Assembly (NCBI RefSeq): GCF_015668515.1
Contig: NZ_JADPFO010000001.1
Span: forward strand, 256,328-320,327
Source of the DNA: Paraclostridium tenue
GTDB lineage: Bacteria > Bacillota > Clostridia > Peptostreptococcales > Peptostreptococcaceae
DNA length: 64,000 nucleotides
Direction: 5' to 3'
In this document: piece by piece, positions 1 through 9,520 of the stretch
Layout: each line of letters opens with the position of its first letter
Position numbering within the stretch: position 1 is the stretch's first letter
The notes under the pieces: model-generated
What the model was told of the DNA's origin: nothing
What the model saw: only the letters and a program-made list of their open reading frames with translations
Databases searched by the model: none
Program-made: the position numbers and the translations under genes

Positions 1-810
1 TGGCAGCACATATCCTGTAAGTGTAGTTAAAAATCCACTAATCATATATCCAATAGTCATACAAGTACTTATTATAAATAAATGCTTTATAAATTCTGAT
101 GTATCTAACTTAGATGCAGTTGGAAGTGATGCATCTGAATCTGTAACCTCACTATGTATACCTTCCTCATCAGGAATTCCTTCATGAAAATTTACAACAG
201 GTTCTTCTTTAGGCTTTAACTTATATTTTTCTATTAAAAATCTAGAAGTTGGAGCACCAACTAATCCTCCAGATATAAGACCTAAAGTTGCAGCAGCAAG
301 CCCTATTGTATTAGCACCTGTAATTCCCATTGCTTCTAGTGTTGGACCAAAAGTGGCACTTGTACCATGACCACCACCCATTGATATGGCCCCACACATA
401 AGACCAAGTAATGGTTCAATTCCTGTTAAAAACGCACCTAATAATCCGATGATATTTTGTGCAAATATAAGTATTATACAAAATATCCAATATGTAAATA
501 CTGACTTTCCGCCTTTTTTTATAAGTGTGAAACTTGCATCTATACCTACAGTTGAGAAAAAGGCGACCATAAATGTAGATTGAAGACTAGTGTCTAATAC
601 AATATTTAATATATTAAATTGCTTAAGTAAAAATACTAAAATTGAAAATAGTATACCTCCTATAACAGGACCTGGTATACAGAGTTTATCTATTATCGAA
701 ATACGTTTTCTAATAAACCTACCAAGTATCATTAAGAAACAAGCTAGTGATATGGTAGCGACAATATTTAAATTAAGGGTAAAGATTCCTTTGACATAAC
801 TAAATTCCAT
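1..810 (-). CDS. gltS: Sodium/glutamate symporter GltS (3' end beyond window)
   Basis: Translating the minus strand from the ATG at 810 gives 270 residues without a stop up to the window edge. The protein is strongly hydrophobic and contains GGGHGTSATFGP at about residue 145, a hallmark of GltS Na+/glutamate symporters; the E. coli protein is about 400 residues, so the last third lies outside. A variable charged loop (EEPVVNFHEG, then an acidic stretch) separates the two membrane halves, as is usual in this family. The start is preceded by AAAGGAGTG at good spacing. It should import glutamate with Na+ at the inner membrane. Family assignment is firm; the substrate is inferred. Confidence 0.9.
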   Translation of the reverse strand, partial: MEFSYVKGIFTLNLNIVATISLACFLMILGRFIRKRISIIDKLCIPGPVIGGILFSILVFLLKQFNILNIVLDTSLQSTFMVAFFSTVGIDASFTLIKKGGKSVFTYWIFCIILIFAQNIIGLLGAFLTGIEPLLGLMCGAISMGGGHGTSATFGPTLEAMGITGANTIGLAAATLGLISGGLVGAPTSRFLIEKYKLKPKEEPVVNFHEGIPDEEGIHSEVTDSDASLPTASKLDTSEFIKHLFIISTCMTIGYMISGFLTTLTGYVLP

Positions 811-1244
811 TAAATCACTCCTTTATTTTGTTAAATTGTGTAATTAGATATCTAACTATTATAACATAAAATTATAAAAAAGTAAAATGTTATAATTTTA
901 TTTTTAAATAAATTTAATTTTTTAGTTAATTATTATATAAGCTATATTAATTTATACCAAAAAATGATTATATATACAGATACGTAGTCTTTTATATTAA
1001 TTAATAAATCTACGTAAATATAATTATTTTTATATTGTAAATTTAATATTAAAGATTAGTAGGTTTATAAATTATTAGCTTATTTTTGATATTTTAACCA
1101 ATAATAGATACTCATAAAATTAGAAGATTATATAAAACTCAAAGTTAAGATTATTTTCTAAAATCGCCTAAATTAGGATAGGATTTAAGTTATAAAACTT
1201 AAGTTCAGATTCTATTTTATTTAGTGGACTCAATCTAGGAATCA
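811..1244. other. Intergenic region with no gene seen
   Basis: This stretch separates the divergent gltS and DUF454 genes. It is extremely AT-rich and I find no credible ORF on either strand. It must hold the gltS promoter, but I could not single one out. Confidence 0.5.
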
Positions 1245-1263
1245 AATAATAATAATCATTATC
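1245..1263 (+). promoter_or_regulatory. Fur-box-like operator
   Basis: AATAATAATAATCATTATC matches 17 of 19 positions of the classical Fur box GATAATGATAATCATTATC. It lies just upstream of a TTGAAA-N17-TAAGAT promoter at 1283-1311 and about 80 bp before the DUF454 start. A further AT-rich partial inverted sequence (about 1290-1308) overlaps the promoter. This suggests iron-repressed transcription of the genes downstream. Confidence 0.7.
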
Positions 1264-1282
1264 AAATATTATGCGAAATGTA

Positions 1283-1311
1283 TTGAAAACGATTATTAAT
1301 TATGATAAGAT
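1283..1311 (+). promoter_or_regulatory. Sigma-A-type promoter of the DUF454 gene
   Basis: TTGAAA at 1283-1288 and TAAGAT at 1306-1311 are separated by 17 bp, about 35 bp before the ATG at 1345. The element sits directly downstream of the Fur-box-like sequence, so a bound repressor would block RNA polymerase. Confidence 0.5.
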
Positions 1312-1344
1312 AATTACAGTTTGGAGAGTAAGGAGAAAATAAAA

Positions 1345-1734
1345 ATGAATAAAATTAAAAAGTATATATATGTAACAGTAGGATTATTATCATTTGCAAT
1401 AGGAGCAATAGGAGTGATACTACCAATACTTCCTACAACGCCATTTTTATTATTAGCGTCCTTTTGTTTTGTTAGAGGTTCTGAAAAATTTGATAGATGG
1501 TTTAAATCAACTAAGATGTATAAAAAGCATCTAGAAAGCTTTGTAAATGAAAAAGCTATGACAATGAAACAAAAGGTAATTATATTATTATTTGTAAACA
1601 TAATGTTAGCAATACCAATTATATTAGTAGATAACTTACATATGAGATTGTTTTTATTAGGACTAATTTGCATTAAGCTATATTATTTTATATTTAAAAT
1701 AAAAACAATAAAGCCTTGTAGCGTTAATGAGTAG
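1345..1734 (+). CDS. DUF454 (YbaN family) inner-membrane protein
   Basis: This 129-residue protein has two hydrophobic N-terminal segments around ILPILPTTPFLLLASFCF, then RGSEKFDRWF, then two C-terminal membrane segments. This is the DUF454/YbaN layout and the usual length. The ATG at 1345 is chosen because AAGGAGA lies 8 bp upstream; an in-frame TTG at 1321 has no ribosome site. Family function is not established. DUF454 genes are often found near heme or iron genes, and the upstream Fur-box-like sequence agrees with an iron or heme link here. That link is inference. Confidence 0.85.
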   Translation: MNKIKKYIYVTVGLLSFAIGAIGVILPILPTTPFLLLASFCFVRGSEKFDRWFKSTKMYKKHLESFVNEKAMTMKQKVIILLFVNIMLAIPIILVDNLHMRLFLLGLICIKLYYFIFKIKTIKPCSVNE

Positions 1735-1775
1735 AGATTAAGTAATATTAGGTAGGTTATTTGTAAATATTAATT

Positions 1776-1794
1776 GATAATAATAATCATATGC
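1776..1794 (+). promoter_or_regulatory. Second Fur-box-like sequence
   Basis: GATAATAATAATCATATGC matches 15 of 19 positions of the Fur consensus. It lies in the 120-bp gap between the DUF454 gene and the next membrane protein. A second box in one locus supports iron control of the ABC transporter genes downstream, possibly from an internal promoter. Confidence 0.5.
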
Positions 1795-1854
1795 ATGAAT
1801 GGGATATTAAAAATTTTTAATTTTAAAATAAGAAAGAAGTAAAAGGAGATTTAA

Positions 1855-2169
1855 ATGTTACACAGATTAGGATCAATATTTTTTTTATTAGCTATAATAA
1901 CTAGTTTTTTTAAGTATTTTAAATTTATAAACAACAAATTAAGTTTAAAGCTACATCTTGCAACAGGTACCATAGGTGCACTAGCAATGATTATTTATTC
2001 ATTAGTAGATTTTGTTAAGGATAAAGAAATTACAATTTTACTAGTAGGTCTAACTAGTATATTAATAATATTATCTGGAACTAACAAGGTGAGAAAAAAA
2101 TATAAATGGTTGCATTTAATATCAGTTATAGGTTTTGCAGGAGCACTTGCATTTCACATAATCAGTTAA
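1855..2169 (+). CDS. Small four-helix membrane protein of unknown function
   Basis: This is a 104-residue, almost entirely hydrophobic protein with four predicted membrane segments (about residues 4-22, 35-52, 60-75 and 85-102). Histidines at about positions 3, 34, 91 and 101 lie near segment ends and could in principle ligate heme or metal; that is speculation. The start follows AAAAGGAGA. It is 20 bp upstream of the ABC transporter pair and presumably cotranscribed with it. I do not recognise a named family. Confidence 0.75.
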   Translation: MLHRLGSIFFLLAIITSFFKYFKFINNKLSLKLHLATGTIGALAMIIYSLVDFVKDKEITILLVGLTSILIILSGTNKVRKKYKWLHLISVIGFAGALAFHIIS

Positions 2170-2189
2170 TATAAAAGGAGGAATTATTT

Positions 2190-3959
2190 ATGATAAACAA
2201 AAGATTGCTTTCGCTTAGTAAAGAATCTCAAAAATATGTATATCTTACAGTTTTAATGAACTGGATATCTATAATATGTAATATCGGAATAGTACTATTT
2301 GTAGGTAATATAATAGATAAATTACATAATAATGATTTAAACTTTAATACAGGAGTTTATGTACTTTACTTAGGTTCATTAATATTAATAAGATTTGTAT
2401 GCAATTATATGTCAGGAAGATTTTCTTATTATTCATCAGCAAATGTAAGAACATCTATTAGAGAAAGCATCTATAAGAAATTATTAAAATTAGGTGTGAA
2501 TTACAATGATACAATATCAACTTCTTCAATTGTTCAAATAGCAGTAGATGGAGTAGAAGCACTTGAAATTTATTTTGGTAGATACTTACCTCAATTATTT
2601 TACAGCTTATTAGCACCACTTACTTTATTTTTAGTTATTGCACCTATAAGTTTTAAAGCCGCAATAGTACTTTTAATATGTGTGCCACTAATACCCATAT
2701 CAATAGCAGCTGTAATGAAATTTGCTAAAAAACTTTTAAGTAAATATTGGGGTATATACACTAACTTAGGAGATTCTTTCCTAGAAAATCTTCAAGGTCT
2801 TACAACTTTAAAAATATTTGATTTAGATGAAGAAAAAAATCAAGAGATGAATAAAGAAGCAGAAACTTTTAGAAATATAACAATGAAAGTTTTATCAATG
2901 CAATTAAATTCTATAACAATAATGGACTTAATAGCATTTGGGGGTTCAGCAATAGGTATATTAATAGCTGTTACTGAATTTTACAATGGGAACATTACAA
3001 TAGGATCAACAGTTGTAATAATACTATTATCATCAGAATTTTTTATACCAATGAGACTTTTAGGATCATTTTTCCATGTAGCTATGAATGGATTAGCTGC
3101 AGCTGATAAGATTTTTGATTTACTTGATACTAAGGTTGAAGCTGAAAAAGAATTATCTGATAAGGATAAAGAAAAGTTAGAGAATATTTCTATATCAATA
3201 AATAATGTTGATTTTAGCTATGATAATGAAAGAAAAGTTTTACATAATGTCAATGTAGATATAAAAAATAAGTCTATGGTTGCTTTAGTAGGAGAAAGTG
3301 GATGTGGAAAAAGTACAATAACTAATTTACTTTTAAAATTAAATAAAGTTGATAAAGGGGAGATTTTATTAAATGGAATAAATCTAAACAATATACCATT
3401 TGATGAATTAAGAAAAAAGGTTAGTTTTATAAGCCATAGCTCATATATATTTAATTCTACAATAGAAGAAAACTTAAGAATGGGCAATGAATGTGCAACT
3501 GAAGAAGAATTATATAGTGCCCTTAAAAAAGCAAATTTATATGAATTTGTAATGGGATTAGAGAAAAAATTACAAACTCCAGTTGGAGAAAATGGATCAT
3601 TCTTATCTGGAGGTCAAAAGCAGAGATTAGCTTTAGCCAGAATGATACTTACAAACCCAGAAGTTTATATATTTGATGAAGCTACATCAAATGTAGATGT
3701 TGAAAGTGAAGATTCAATACTTGAAACAATATATGCACTATCTAAAGAAAAAACAGTAGTAGTCATATCACATAGATTAGCTAATATAAAGAATGCAGAT
3801 AAAATATATGTATTAGAAAAAGGGTATATAGTTGAGAGTGGAAATCATGATAATTTAATGAAGAATAATTCAGTGTATGCTAATTTATACACAAATCAAG
3901 AAAAATTAGAAGATATATACAAAGAAGATGTAACTAGGGAGGTGGCTATAAGTGAATAA
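2190..3959 (+). CDS. ABC transporter, fused permease/ATPase, first half (CydD-like exporter fold)
   Basis: This 589-residue half-transporter has an N-terminal six-helix type-1 exporter domain (about 1-320) and a C-terminal ATPase. Walker A GESGCGKST is near residue 367, the signature LSGGQKQR near 472, Walker B YIFDEATSN near 492 and the switch ISHR near 526. All catalytic motifs are intact. It overlaps the next ABC gene by 8 bp, implying a heterodimer made by coupled translation. CydDC-type pairs move thiols or heme, while siderophore systems such as YbtPQ/IrtAB share the fold. The Fur-like boxes upstream favour an iron or heme role. Substrate unknown. Confidence 0.88.
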   Translation: MINKRLLSLSKESQKYVYLTVLMNWISIICNIGIVLFVGNIIDKLHNNDLNFNTGVYVLYLGSLILIRFVCNYMSGRFSYYSSANVRTSIRESIYKKLLKLGVNYNDTISTSSIVQIAVDGVEALEIYFGRYLPQLFYSLLAPLTLFLVIAPISFKAAIVLLICVPLIPISIAAVMKFAKKLLSKYWGIYTNLGDSFLENLQGLTTLKIFDLDEEKNQEMNKEAETFRNITMKVLSMQLNSITIMDLIAFGGSAIGILIAVTEFYNGNITIGSTVVIILLSSEFFIPMRLLGSFFHVAMNGLAAADKIFDLLDTKVEAEKELSDKDKEKLENISISINNVDFSYDNERKVLHNVNVDIKNKSMVALVGESGCGKSTITNLLLKLNKVDKGEILLNGINLNNIPFDELRKKVSFISHSSYIFNSTIEENLRMGNECATEEELYSALKKANLYEFVMGLEKKLQTPVGENGSFLSGGQKQRLALARMILTNPEVYIFDEATSNVDVESEDSILETIYALSKEKTVVVISHRLANIKNADKIYVLEKGYIVESGNHDNLMKNNSVYANLYTNQEKLEDIYKEDVTREVAISE

Positions 3960-5637
3960 GGAAAGAAAGAGGTTATCTGGTGGAAAGATAATGCTTAGAC
4001 TTATAAAAATATTAAAGCCATTAGTGCCTGTAATGATGATAACAATAAGTTTTGGAGTATTAGGATTTTTAGCAGCTATAGCTATAACTACTTTTGGAGC
4101 AGTAGCTATGGGAAATATTATAGGTTTGGATATGGGATATACTTTACAAACTTGTGTAAAAATAATAATTGTATGTGGAGTTATTAGAGGAATACTAAGA
4201 TACATAGAGCAATATTCAGGTCATTATATAGCATTCAAAATACTTGCCATACTTAGAGATAAGGTGTATAAAGCTTTAAGGAAGTTAGCTCCTGCTAAGC
4301 TTGAAAGTAAGGAAAAAGGAAATCTAATATCAGTTATAACAAGTGATATCGAGTTACTTGAAGTATTTTATGCTCATACCATAGCACCAATAGCAATAGC
4401 TATAATTACATCAGCTATAATAGCAGTATTTTTATATAATATAAATCCATACTTTGGAATAATAGGAGTAGTTTTTTATATAATAGTAGGATATATAATA
4501 CCAGTTTTATCTTCTAAGTTGGGAAGTGAAGCAGGATTTGATTATAGAAATGAATTTGGAAAAACTAATAGTTTCCTGTTAGATTCATTAAAAGGGATAA
4601 AAGAAATACTATTATTTGGGCAAGGAAACAATAGATTAAACTCAATAAACGAAAATAGTAATAAATTAAATGAAAAGATGAAGGTCATAAAAGGCCATGA
4701 AGGTTTAATAAGAGCTTTAACTGATATAACGATAATGATAGCAATACTTACAACACTTTATGCAGGTGTTACATTATACAAATCTCAATCTATAAACCTA
4801 GGACAATTAGTAGTAGCTTTAGTTTTACTTTCTAGTTCATTTGGTCCTACTGTGGCACTAAGTAACTTATCAAACAACTTAATGCATACATTTGCTTGTG
4901 CACAAAGATTATTTGATATACTAGATGAAGTACCTGCTGTTTGTGAGGTAGCTGGAAATGATGATTTAGAAATGAATAATACTAATATAAATAATTTAGA
5001 ATTTAAGTATTTAGATAGAGAAGAAGTACTGCTTAAAGATGTAAATCTTAACATTAAAAAAGGTGATAAGATTGCAATAATCGGTGAAAGTGGATGTGGA
5101 AAGAGTACACTTTTAAAACTTATGATGAGATTTTGGGATGTAGATAAGGGAAGTATTGAAATAGACAATAAAAATATAAAAGCTATTCCAACAAAGTCTT
5201 TAAGAAAATCACAATCATTAGTAAGTCAAGAGACATTTTTATTTAATGATACAATTGAAAATAACCTAAAGATTGGTAAAAAAGATGCAACTCGTGAAGA
5301 AATAATAAGTGCTTGTAAAAAAGCATCTATACATGAGTTTATAGAAACACTACCAAAGGGATATGAAACTAATGTTGGAGAAATAGGTTCAAACCTTTCA
5401 TCAGGAGAAAGACAAAGATTAGGTATAGCAAGAGCATTTTTACATAATCCACAAGTTTTAATTCTTGATGAACCAACTAGCAATTTGGATACTCTTAATG
5501 AAGCTCAAATATTAAGAAGTATAAAAGAAGAATCAGATGATAAGACAATAATAATGGTATCACATAGGAAATCAAGTACATCTATATGTGATAAAAAAGT
5601 TTATGTAAAAGATAATACACTTAAGTTTAACTATTAA
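3952..5637 (+). CDS. ABC transporter, fused permease/ATPase, second half (CydC-like exporter fold)
   Basis: This is the 561-residue partner of the preceding gene. It starts at a GTG at 3952 behind GGGAGGTGG, overlapping the upstream stop. It has a six-helix membrane domain (about 15-310) and an ATPase with GESGCGKST near 377, LSSGERQR near 481, VLILDEPTSN near 502 and MVSHR near 536. The signature has Ser for the second Gly, which still fits a working ATPase. A strong terminator 44 bp downstream ends the operon. It is likely the second subunit of one heterodimeric transporter. Confidence 0.88.
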   Translation: MNKERKRLSGGKIMLRLIKILKPLVPVMMITISFGVLGFLAAIAITTFGAVAMGNIIGLDMGYTLQTCVKIIIVCGVIRGILRYIEQYSGHYIAFKILAILRDKVYKALRKLAPAKLESKEKGNLISVITSDIELLEVFYAHTIAPIAIAIITSAIIAVFLYNINPYFGIIGVVFYIIVGYIIPVLSSKLGSEAGFDYRNEFGKTNSFLLDSLKGIKEILLFGQGNNRLNSINENSNKLNEKMKVIKGHEGLIRALTDITIMIAILTTLYAGVTLYKSQSINLGQLVVALVLLSSSFGPTVALSNLSNNLMHTFACAQRLFDILDEVPAVCEVAGNDDLEMNNTNINNLEFKYLDREEVLLKDVNLNIKKGDKIAIIGESGCGKSTLLKLMMRFWDVDKGSIEIDNKNIKAIPTKSLRKSQSLVSQETFLFNDTIENNLKIGKKDATREEIISACKKASIHEFIETLPKGYETNVGEIGSNLSSGERQRLGIARAFLHNPQVLILDEPTSNLDTLNEAQILRSIKEESDDKTIIMVSHRKSSTSICDKKVYVKDNTLKFNY

Positions 5638-5680
5638 AAGTATAATCTCGATTAATTAGAAAATTGTGAGTATAACTCTA

Positions 5681-5712
5681 AAAGATATTGATTAAAATCA
5701 ATATCTTTTTTA
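5681..5712 (+). terminator. Rho-independent terminator of the ABC operon
   Basis: A 13-bp stem, AAAGATATTGATT paired with AATCAATATCTTT, is followed by a T run. Confidence 0.85.
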
Positions 5713-6036
5713 TGTAAATTTTATTTTAGACATGTAAATCTTATAAATAGAAGATTTTGAAATGAAATATATTGAGTGTAGGATTATTAAATATATTGAT
5801 GAAAAATATAAAAGATAACAAATTTCAATAAAATTATAAAATATTAAAAATATTATAATGTAGACAATATGTGTCAACATTATTTACTATTATCTAAATA
5901 TAGCTTATCTAAATATCAATAAGTTTAATATATAGATTAAAAGGGGTAAGAAATAAATACTTAATTCAATTGATGAATTAATCTATCAAATATGTAAAAG
6001 AATAAATTAAAATCTAAAAATAAAGAAGGTAGAGTT
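5713..6036. other. Intergenic region with no gene seen
   Basis: About 320 bp of AT-rich sequence lies between the ABC operon terminator and the amidohydrolase. I find no ORF with a convincing ribosome site and no recognisable RNA structure. It presumably carries the amidohydrolase promoter. Confidence 0.4.
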
Positions 6037-7221
6037 ATGAATAAGTTTATAGAACAAGCTAAGTTAATAAAAGAAGATATGATAGTTTATAGAAGAACTA
6101 TTCATAGTAATCCTGAGGTTGGGGCTAAATTACCTAAAACAAAAACTTATGTGATGGATAAATTAAGAAAATTAGGATATGATCCTAAGGAAATATGTGA
6201 AAGTGGTATAGTAGCCACAATTAAAGGAGATAAACCAGGAAAAACTTTTTTATTAAGAGCAGATATGGATGCATTACCAATGAAGGAAGAAACTGAATGT
6301 GATTTTAAATCAACTAATGGATGTATGCATTCATGTGGTCATGATATGCATACAGCAATGCTTTTAGGTGCAGCTAAGTTACTAAAACAAAATCAAGATC
6401 AAATAGAAGGTACTATTAAATTAGTATTCCAACCGGATGAAGAAGGATTTACAGGTGCCAAGAAGATGATACAAGCAGGTGTACTTGAAAACCCTAAAGT
6501 TGATGCAGCCATGGCAATGCATATACACTCTGGAACACCTTCAAATGTAATATTATGTGGCTTAGGAACTAGCATAGCAGGATGTAATAGATTTAGAATT
6601 GTTGTAAAAGGATCTGGATGTCATGGAGCTATGCCTGAAACAGGAGTAGACCCCATAAATATAGCTGCTCATATTTACTTGTCTTTACAAGAAATAATAA
6701 GTAGAGAAATATCAGCTACTAAGCCGGCTGTTGTGACAATTGGTAAATTTGTTGGAGGAGATGCACCAAATATAATACCAGGAGAGGTTGTTATGGAAGG
6801 TACTATCAGAAGTTTAGACAAGGAAGTAGGAGAATTTATATTTAACAGAATAAATGATATAGTTACATCTACTGCTAAAATGTTTAGAGGAGAAGCTGAG
6901 TTAATAGAGTTATCTTCAGTACCACCATTAACTAACGATAATAATTTAGCTTATGAAATTACTAATTATATGAAAGATTTAGTAGGAGAACAATCAGTTA
7001 TATTATTTGAATCTGGAGGAATGGGATCAGAAGATTTTGCTTCTTATTCATATGAAGTTCCAAGCTTATATGTTATGCTAGGTGCAGGTTCAAAACAAGA
7101 GAATACTTTATTTGGAGAACCAATGCATAATGAGAAGGTTGTATTTAATGAAGATATATTACCTACAGGAGCAGCTATTTATGCGTATAGTGCAATAATG
7201 TGGTTAAAAAATAATAAGTAA
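6037..7221 (+). CDS. M20D-family amidohydrolase (N-acyl-amino-acid / hippurate hydrolase type)
   Basis: This 394-residue enzyme has the usual length and motifs of M20D peptidases. RADMDALPM (about 76-84), CGHDMHTAMLLGAA (about 100-113, with Cys and His metal ligands) and FQPDEEGFTGAKKMI (about 131-145, with the catalytic and metal Glu residues) are intact. A lid domain follows, and GGMGSEDFASY near 327 completes the metal site region. Such enzymes hydrolyse N-acyl or N-carbamoyl amides of amino acids in the cytoplasm. The substrate cannot be read from the sequence. It is followed after 32 bp by a DeoR-like regulator that may control it. Confidence 0.88.
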   Translation: MNKFIEQAKLIKEDMIVYRRTIHSNPEVGAKLPKTKTYVMDKLRKLGYDPKEICESGIVATIKGDKPGKTFLLRADMDALPMKEETECDFKSTNGCMHSCGHDMHTAMLLGAAKLLKQNQDQIEGTIKLVFQPDEEGFTGAKKMIQAGVLENPKVDAAMAMHIHSGTPSNVILCGLGTSIAGCNRFRIVVKGSGCHGAMPETGVDPINIAAHIYLSLQEIISREISATKPAVVTIGKFVGGDAPNIIPGEVVMEGTIRSLDKEVGEFIFNRINDIVTSTAKMFRGEAELIELSSVPPLTNDNNLAYEITNYMKDLVGEQSVILFESGGMGSEDFASYSYEVPSLYVMLGAGSKQENTLFGEPMHNEKVVFNEDILPTGAAIYAYSAIMWLKNNK

Positions 7222-7253
7222 ATATATAATTAGTAGGTTGAAAGGAAGTATTA

Positions 7254-7904
7254 ATGAGATTATTAGATATTTTATTTTATCTATTAAGGTGTAATTCTAA
7301 AGTTACAATTAAGGAGTTATCTGAAATTTTTAATGTATCTACTAAAACAATAAGAAGGGATTTAGATAAGTTATCAATACTAGGAATACCTATAATTATA
7401 TATAGAGGTGTAAACGGAGGAGTAGAGATTGATAAAAACTATATAATATCAAAGTATATACTAAAATATAGTGATTATGGATCTTTAATATTTGCATTGT
7501 ATATAGGTGAAAAAATAAGTAAGGATATAAGTGAATCTTTTTTGATTGAAAAATTTAAGTTCGTAGATAATGATAGATGTTCTAAAATTTTAAGTAATCT
7601 TAGAGAACGATTTATAATAGATTTATATGAAGAAGAGTTTGACACTAAAAATGAAATATGCAAAGAAATTGATAGATCTTTAGATAATAAGTCATTTATA
7701 CAATTAGAAGTAAAAGGTAATAAGTTTGAAGTATATCCAATCTCTTATGTACTAAGAAAAGAAGGTTTATGTTTATATTGCTATAGAGAAGAGTATATGA
7801 TTATTTTAATTAATAAAATATCTAATGCTATGATGTGTAATAAAAGTTATGAAGGTACTATAATCAGCTATTCTGAAAATAAAGATAAAATAAAATTTAT
7901 TTAA
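7254..7904 (+). CDS. DeoR/HTH_11-type transcriptional regulator (short YafY-like)
   Basis: This 216-residue protein opens with a winged helix-turn-helix: LLRCNSKVTIKELSEIF, then VSTKTIRRDLDKLSILGIPI, then the wing RGVNGGVEI. The remaining 150 residues resemble the start of a WYL-type ligand domain but are shorter than the roughly 300-residue YafY proteins. It probably regulates the adjacent amidohydrolase or its own operon. The start is the ATG behind GAAAGGAAG. Confidence 0.75.
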   Translation: MRLLDILFYLLRCNSKVTIKELSEIFNVSTKTIRRDLDKLSILGIPIIIYRGVNGGVEIDKNYIISKYILKYSDYGSLIFALYIGEKISKDISESFLIEKFKFVDNDRCSKILSNLRERFIIDLYEEEFDTKNEICKEIDRSLDNKSFIQLEVKGNKFEVYPISYVLRKEGLCLYCYREEYMIILINKISNAMMCNKSYEGTIISYSENKDKIKFI

Positions 7905-8011
7905 TTGCATTTTTATAATAAAGTTTAAGAAAATTATTAGATTAGTAAAAAGTTATTTAGTAAGTGTAAAAATAAATGACTATGTAGAAAATTATAAAGA
8001 TAAATTGTGTG

Positions 8012-8085
8012 TATGATTATTGCGAATCATATATAACATTGAAATACACAAAAAATGTATTGTTTTTTACAATACATTTTTTATT
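8012..8085 (+). repeat. Dispersed structured element, copy A, ending in a terminator
   Basis: This 74-bp element has a small hairpin (TGATT paired with AATCA), the conserved string CATTGAAAT-CACAAAAAA, and then a terminator hairpin (AAAATGTATTG paired with CAATACATTTT plus a T run). The first 51 bp match copy B at 10938-10988 at 42 positions without gaps. The terminator stems differ in sequence but keep the same place. It may be a repeat family with built-in terminators or the 3' end of a small RNA. Confidence 0.6.
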
Positions 8086-8274
8086 TTTGATAATTATAAT
8101 AAATCAACATAAGATATAGTTGATTTTATAGTAGGAGGGATGGAACTATTGAAGATATAAGTTTAGTATGGATTTTATTGTAGATATTTGTAGTTTTATG
8201 TATTGAAAAAATATATACATCACAATATAATGAAAATGCAACATAACATAAAAATTAAAAAAGGATGTGTTATA

Positions 8275-9282
8275 TTGAGGGATACAATATTATTAGAAGA
8301 AATAATAAATATAGAGTCATTTCAAAAAATACAAGATGATATAGCTAAAGCTACAGATGTAGCTATAATAATGGTAGATTATAAGGGTAAACCAATAACA
8401 AGACATAGCAACTGTACAAAATTTTGCTGTATGGTTAGAGAAATAAATGAATATTCGGCTTTATGTGAAAAGTGTGATTCTAGAGGAGGAGTAGAATCTG
8501 CTAGAATTAAAGAAGCATATATATATAAATGTCATAAAGGGTTAGTAGATTTTGCTGTACCTATAATAGTTAGGGGTCAATATTTAGGAGCTATGATGGC
8601 AGGTCAGATTTTAGTAGAGGAAAATGATAATCTTGAATTAGAAGAAGTTGTAAAAGTAGACAATACTTTCAAAAATTTGGATAAAAGATTAAAAAAAGAA
8701 CTTGAGATAGAATATAGTAAACTACCTATTTTAAATTTTGACAAGATAAAATCCATAGCGCAGATGATGTTTCATATAAGTAATTATATAGTAGAAGAAG
8801 CATTACTTAAGATGTCCTTAAATGAAATTAACTACGAACATGATAATGAACAAAAGGAAAATAAAGATAGTAGTAAATGTATAGATATAGAAGAAGTAGA
8901 TGCAAAGGAAAATGTTAATTTAATGATTAACGAAGATGATGGAAAATCTCCAATTATGAAAGCTATTGAATATATTGATAATAACATTTATGAAAGTATA
9001 ACTTTAAAAAAAATATCTTTTATATGTAATTTAAGTCAATGCTATTTTAGTAAATTATTTAAAAAGGAAACAGGAATTAATTTTATTGAATATTTAAATA
9101 TGAAAAAGATAGCAAAAGCAAAGCAATTGTTAATAAATACTGATAAAGCAATAAATAATATTTCTTTAGATTTAGGATTTGAAGACTGTGGTTATTTTAT
9201 AAGGATATTTAAAAAGTTAGAGGGAACAACTCCAAAAAAATTTAGGGATATGTATAAAAAACTAGTGCAATTTAAAAAATAG
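8275..9282 (+). CDS. PocR-sensor AraC-family transcriptional activator
   Basis: An N-terminal PocR domain (about residues 5-170) carries a Cys-rich ligand pocket, with CTKFCCMV, CEKCDSRGG and YKCHKGLVDFAVPI. A poorly conserved charged linker follows, then a C-terminal AraC double helix-turn-helix (about 225-330) ending in LGFEDCGYFIRIFKKLEGTTPKKFR. I prefer the TTG at 8275, which has AAAAGGATG upstream and places the PocR domain at the N terminus as in relatives; an in-frame TTG at 8203 would add 24 residues. PocR proteins activate propanediol or glycerol genes, which fits dhaT 240 bp downstream. Confidence 0.85.
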   Translation: MRDTILLEEIINIESFQKIQDDIAKATDVAIIMVDYKGKPITRHSNCTKFCCMVREINEYSALCEKCDSRGGVESARIKEAYIYKCHKGLVDFAVPIIVRGQYLGAMMAGQILVEENDNLELEEVVKVDNTFKNLDKRLKKELEIEYSKLPILNFDKIKSIAQMMFHISNYIVEEALLKMSLNEINYEHDNEQKENKDSSKCIDIEEVDAKENVNLMINEDDGKSPIMKAIEYIDNNIYESITLKKISFICNLSQCYFSKLFKKETGINFIEYLNMKKIAKAKQLLINTDKAINNISLDLGFEDCGYFIRIFKKLEGTTPKKFRDMYKKLVQFKK

Positions 9283-9329
9283 GATTTTTTTGCTCTTTTT
9301 TACCTTTGATACAAAAAAATCCTATTTTT
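9275..9329 (+). terminator. Terminator of the PocR regulator gene
   Basis: A long A/T-rich stem, AAAAATAGGATTTTTTT paired with AAAAAAATCCTATTTTT, overlaps the end of the regulator gene and separates it from dhaT. Confidence 0.7.
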
Positions 9330-9520
9330 AAAGTTAAAATAGACTAAAATTTTACATAAAAAGTTAAAATATTAAGATGTATTTAATAAGAAAAAAAGTT
9401 AAAATTATATCAAGGAAAACGAAAACCTTAAATCAAGGAAGCACACGAAATTGAGCCTCAATAGATTTGAAGCTTTAGCTAAATGTTCAGATTGACAGAT
9501 ATAAATTGGAGGAATATAAA

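Noticed and set aside
386..799. Two plus-strand frames of 65 and 69 codons
   Set aside because: They are antisense to the clear gltS reading frame and have no ribosome sites.
9400..9520. Possible riboswitch in the leader of dhaT
   Set aside because: I could not fit the sequence to any riboswitch consensus I know; regulation is adequately explained by the PocR activator.
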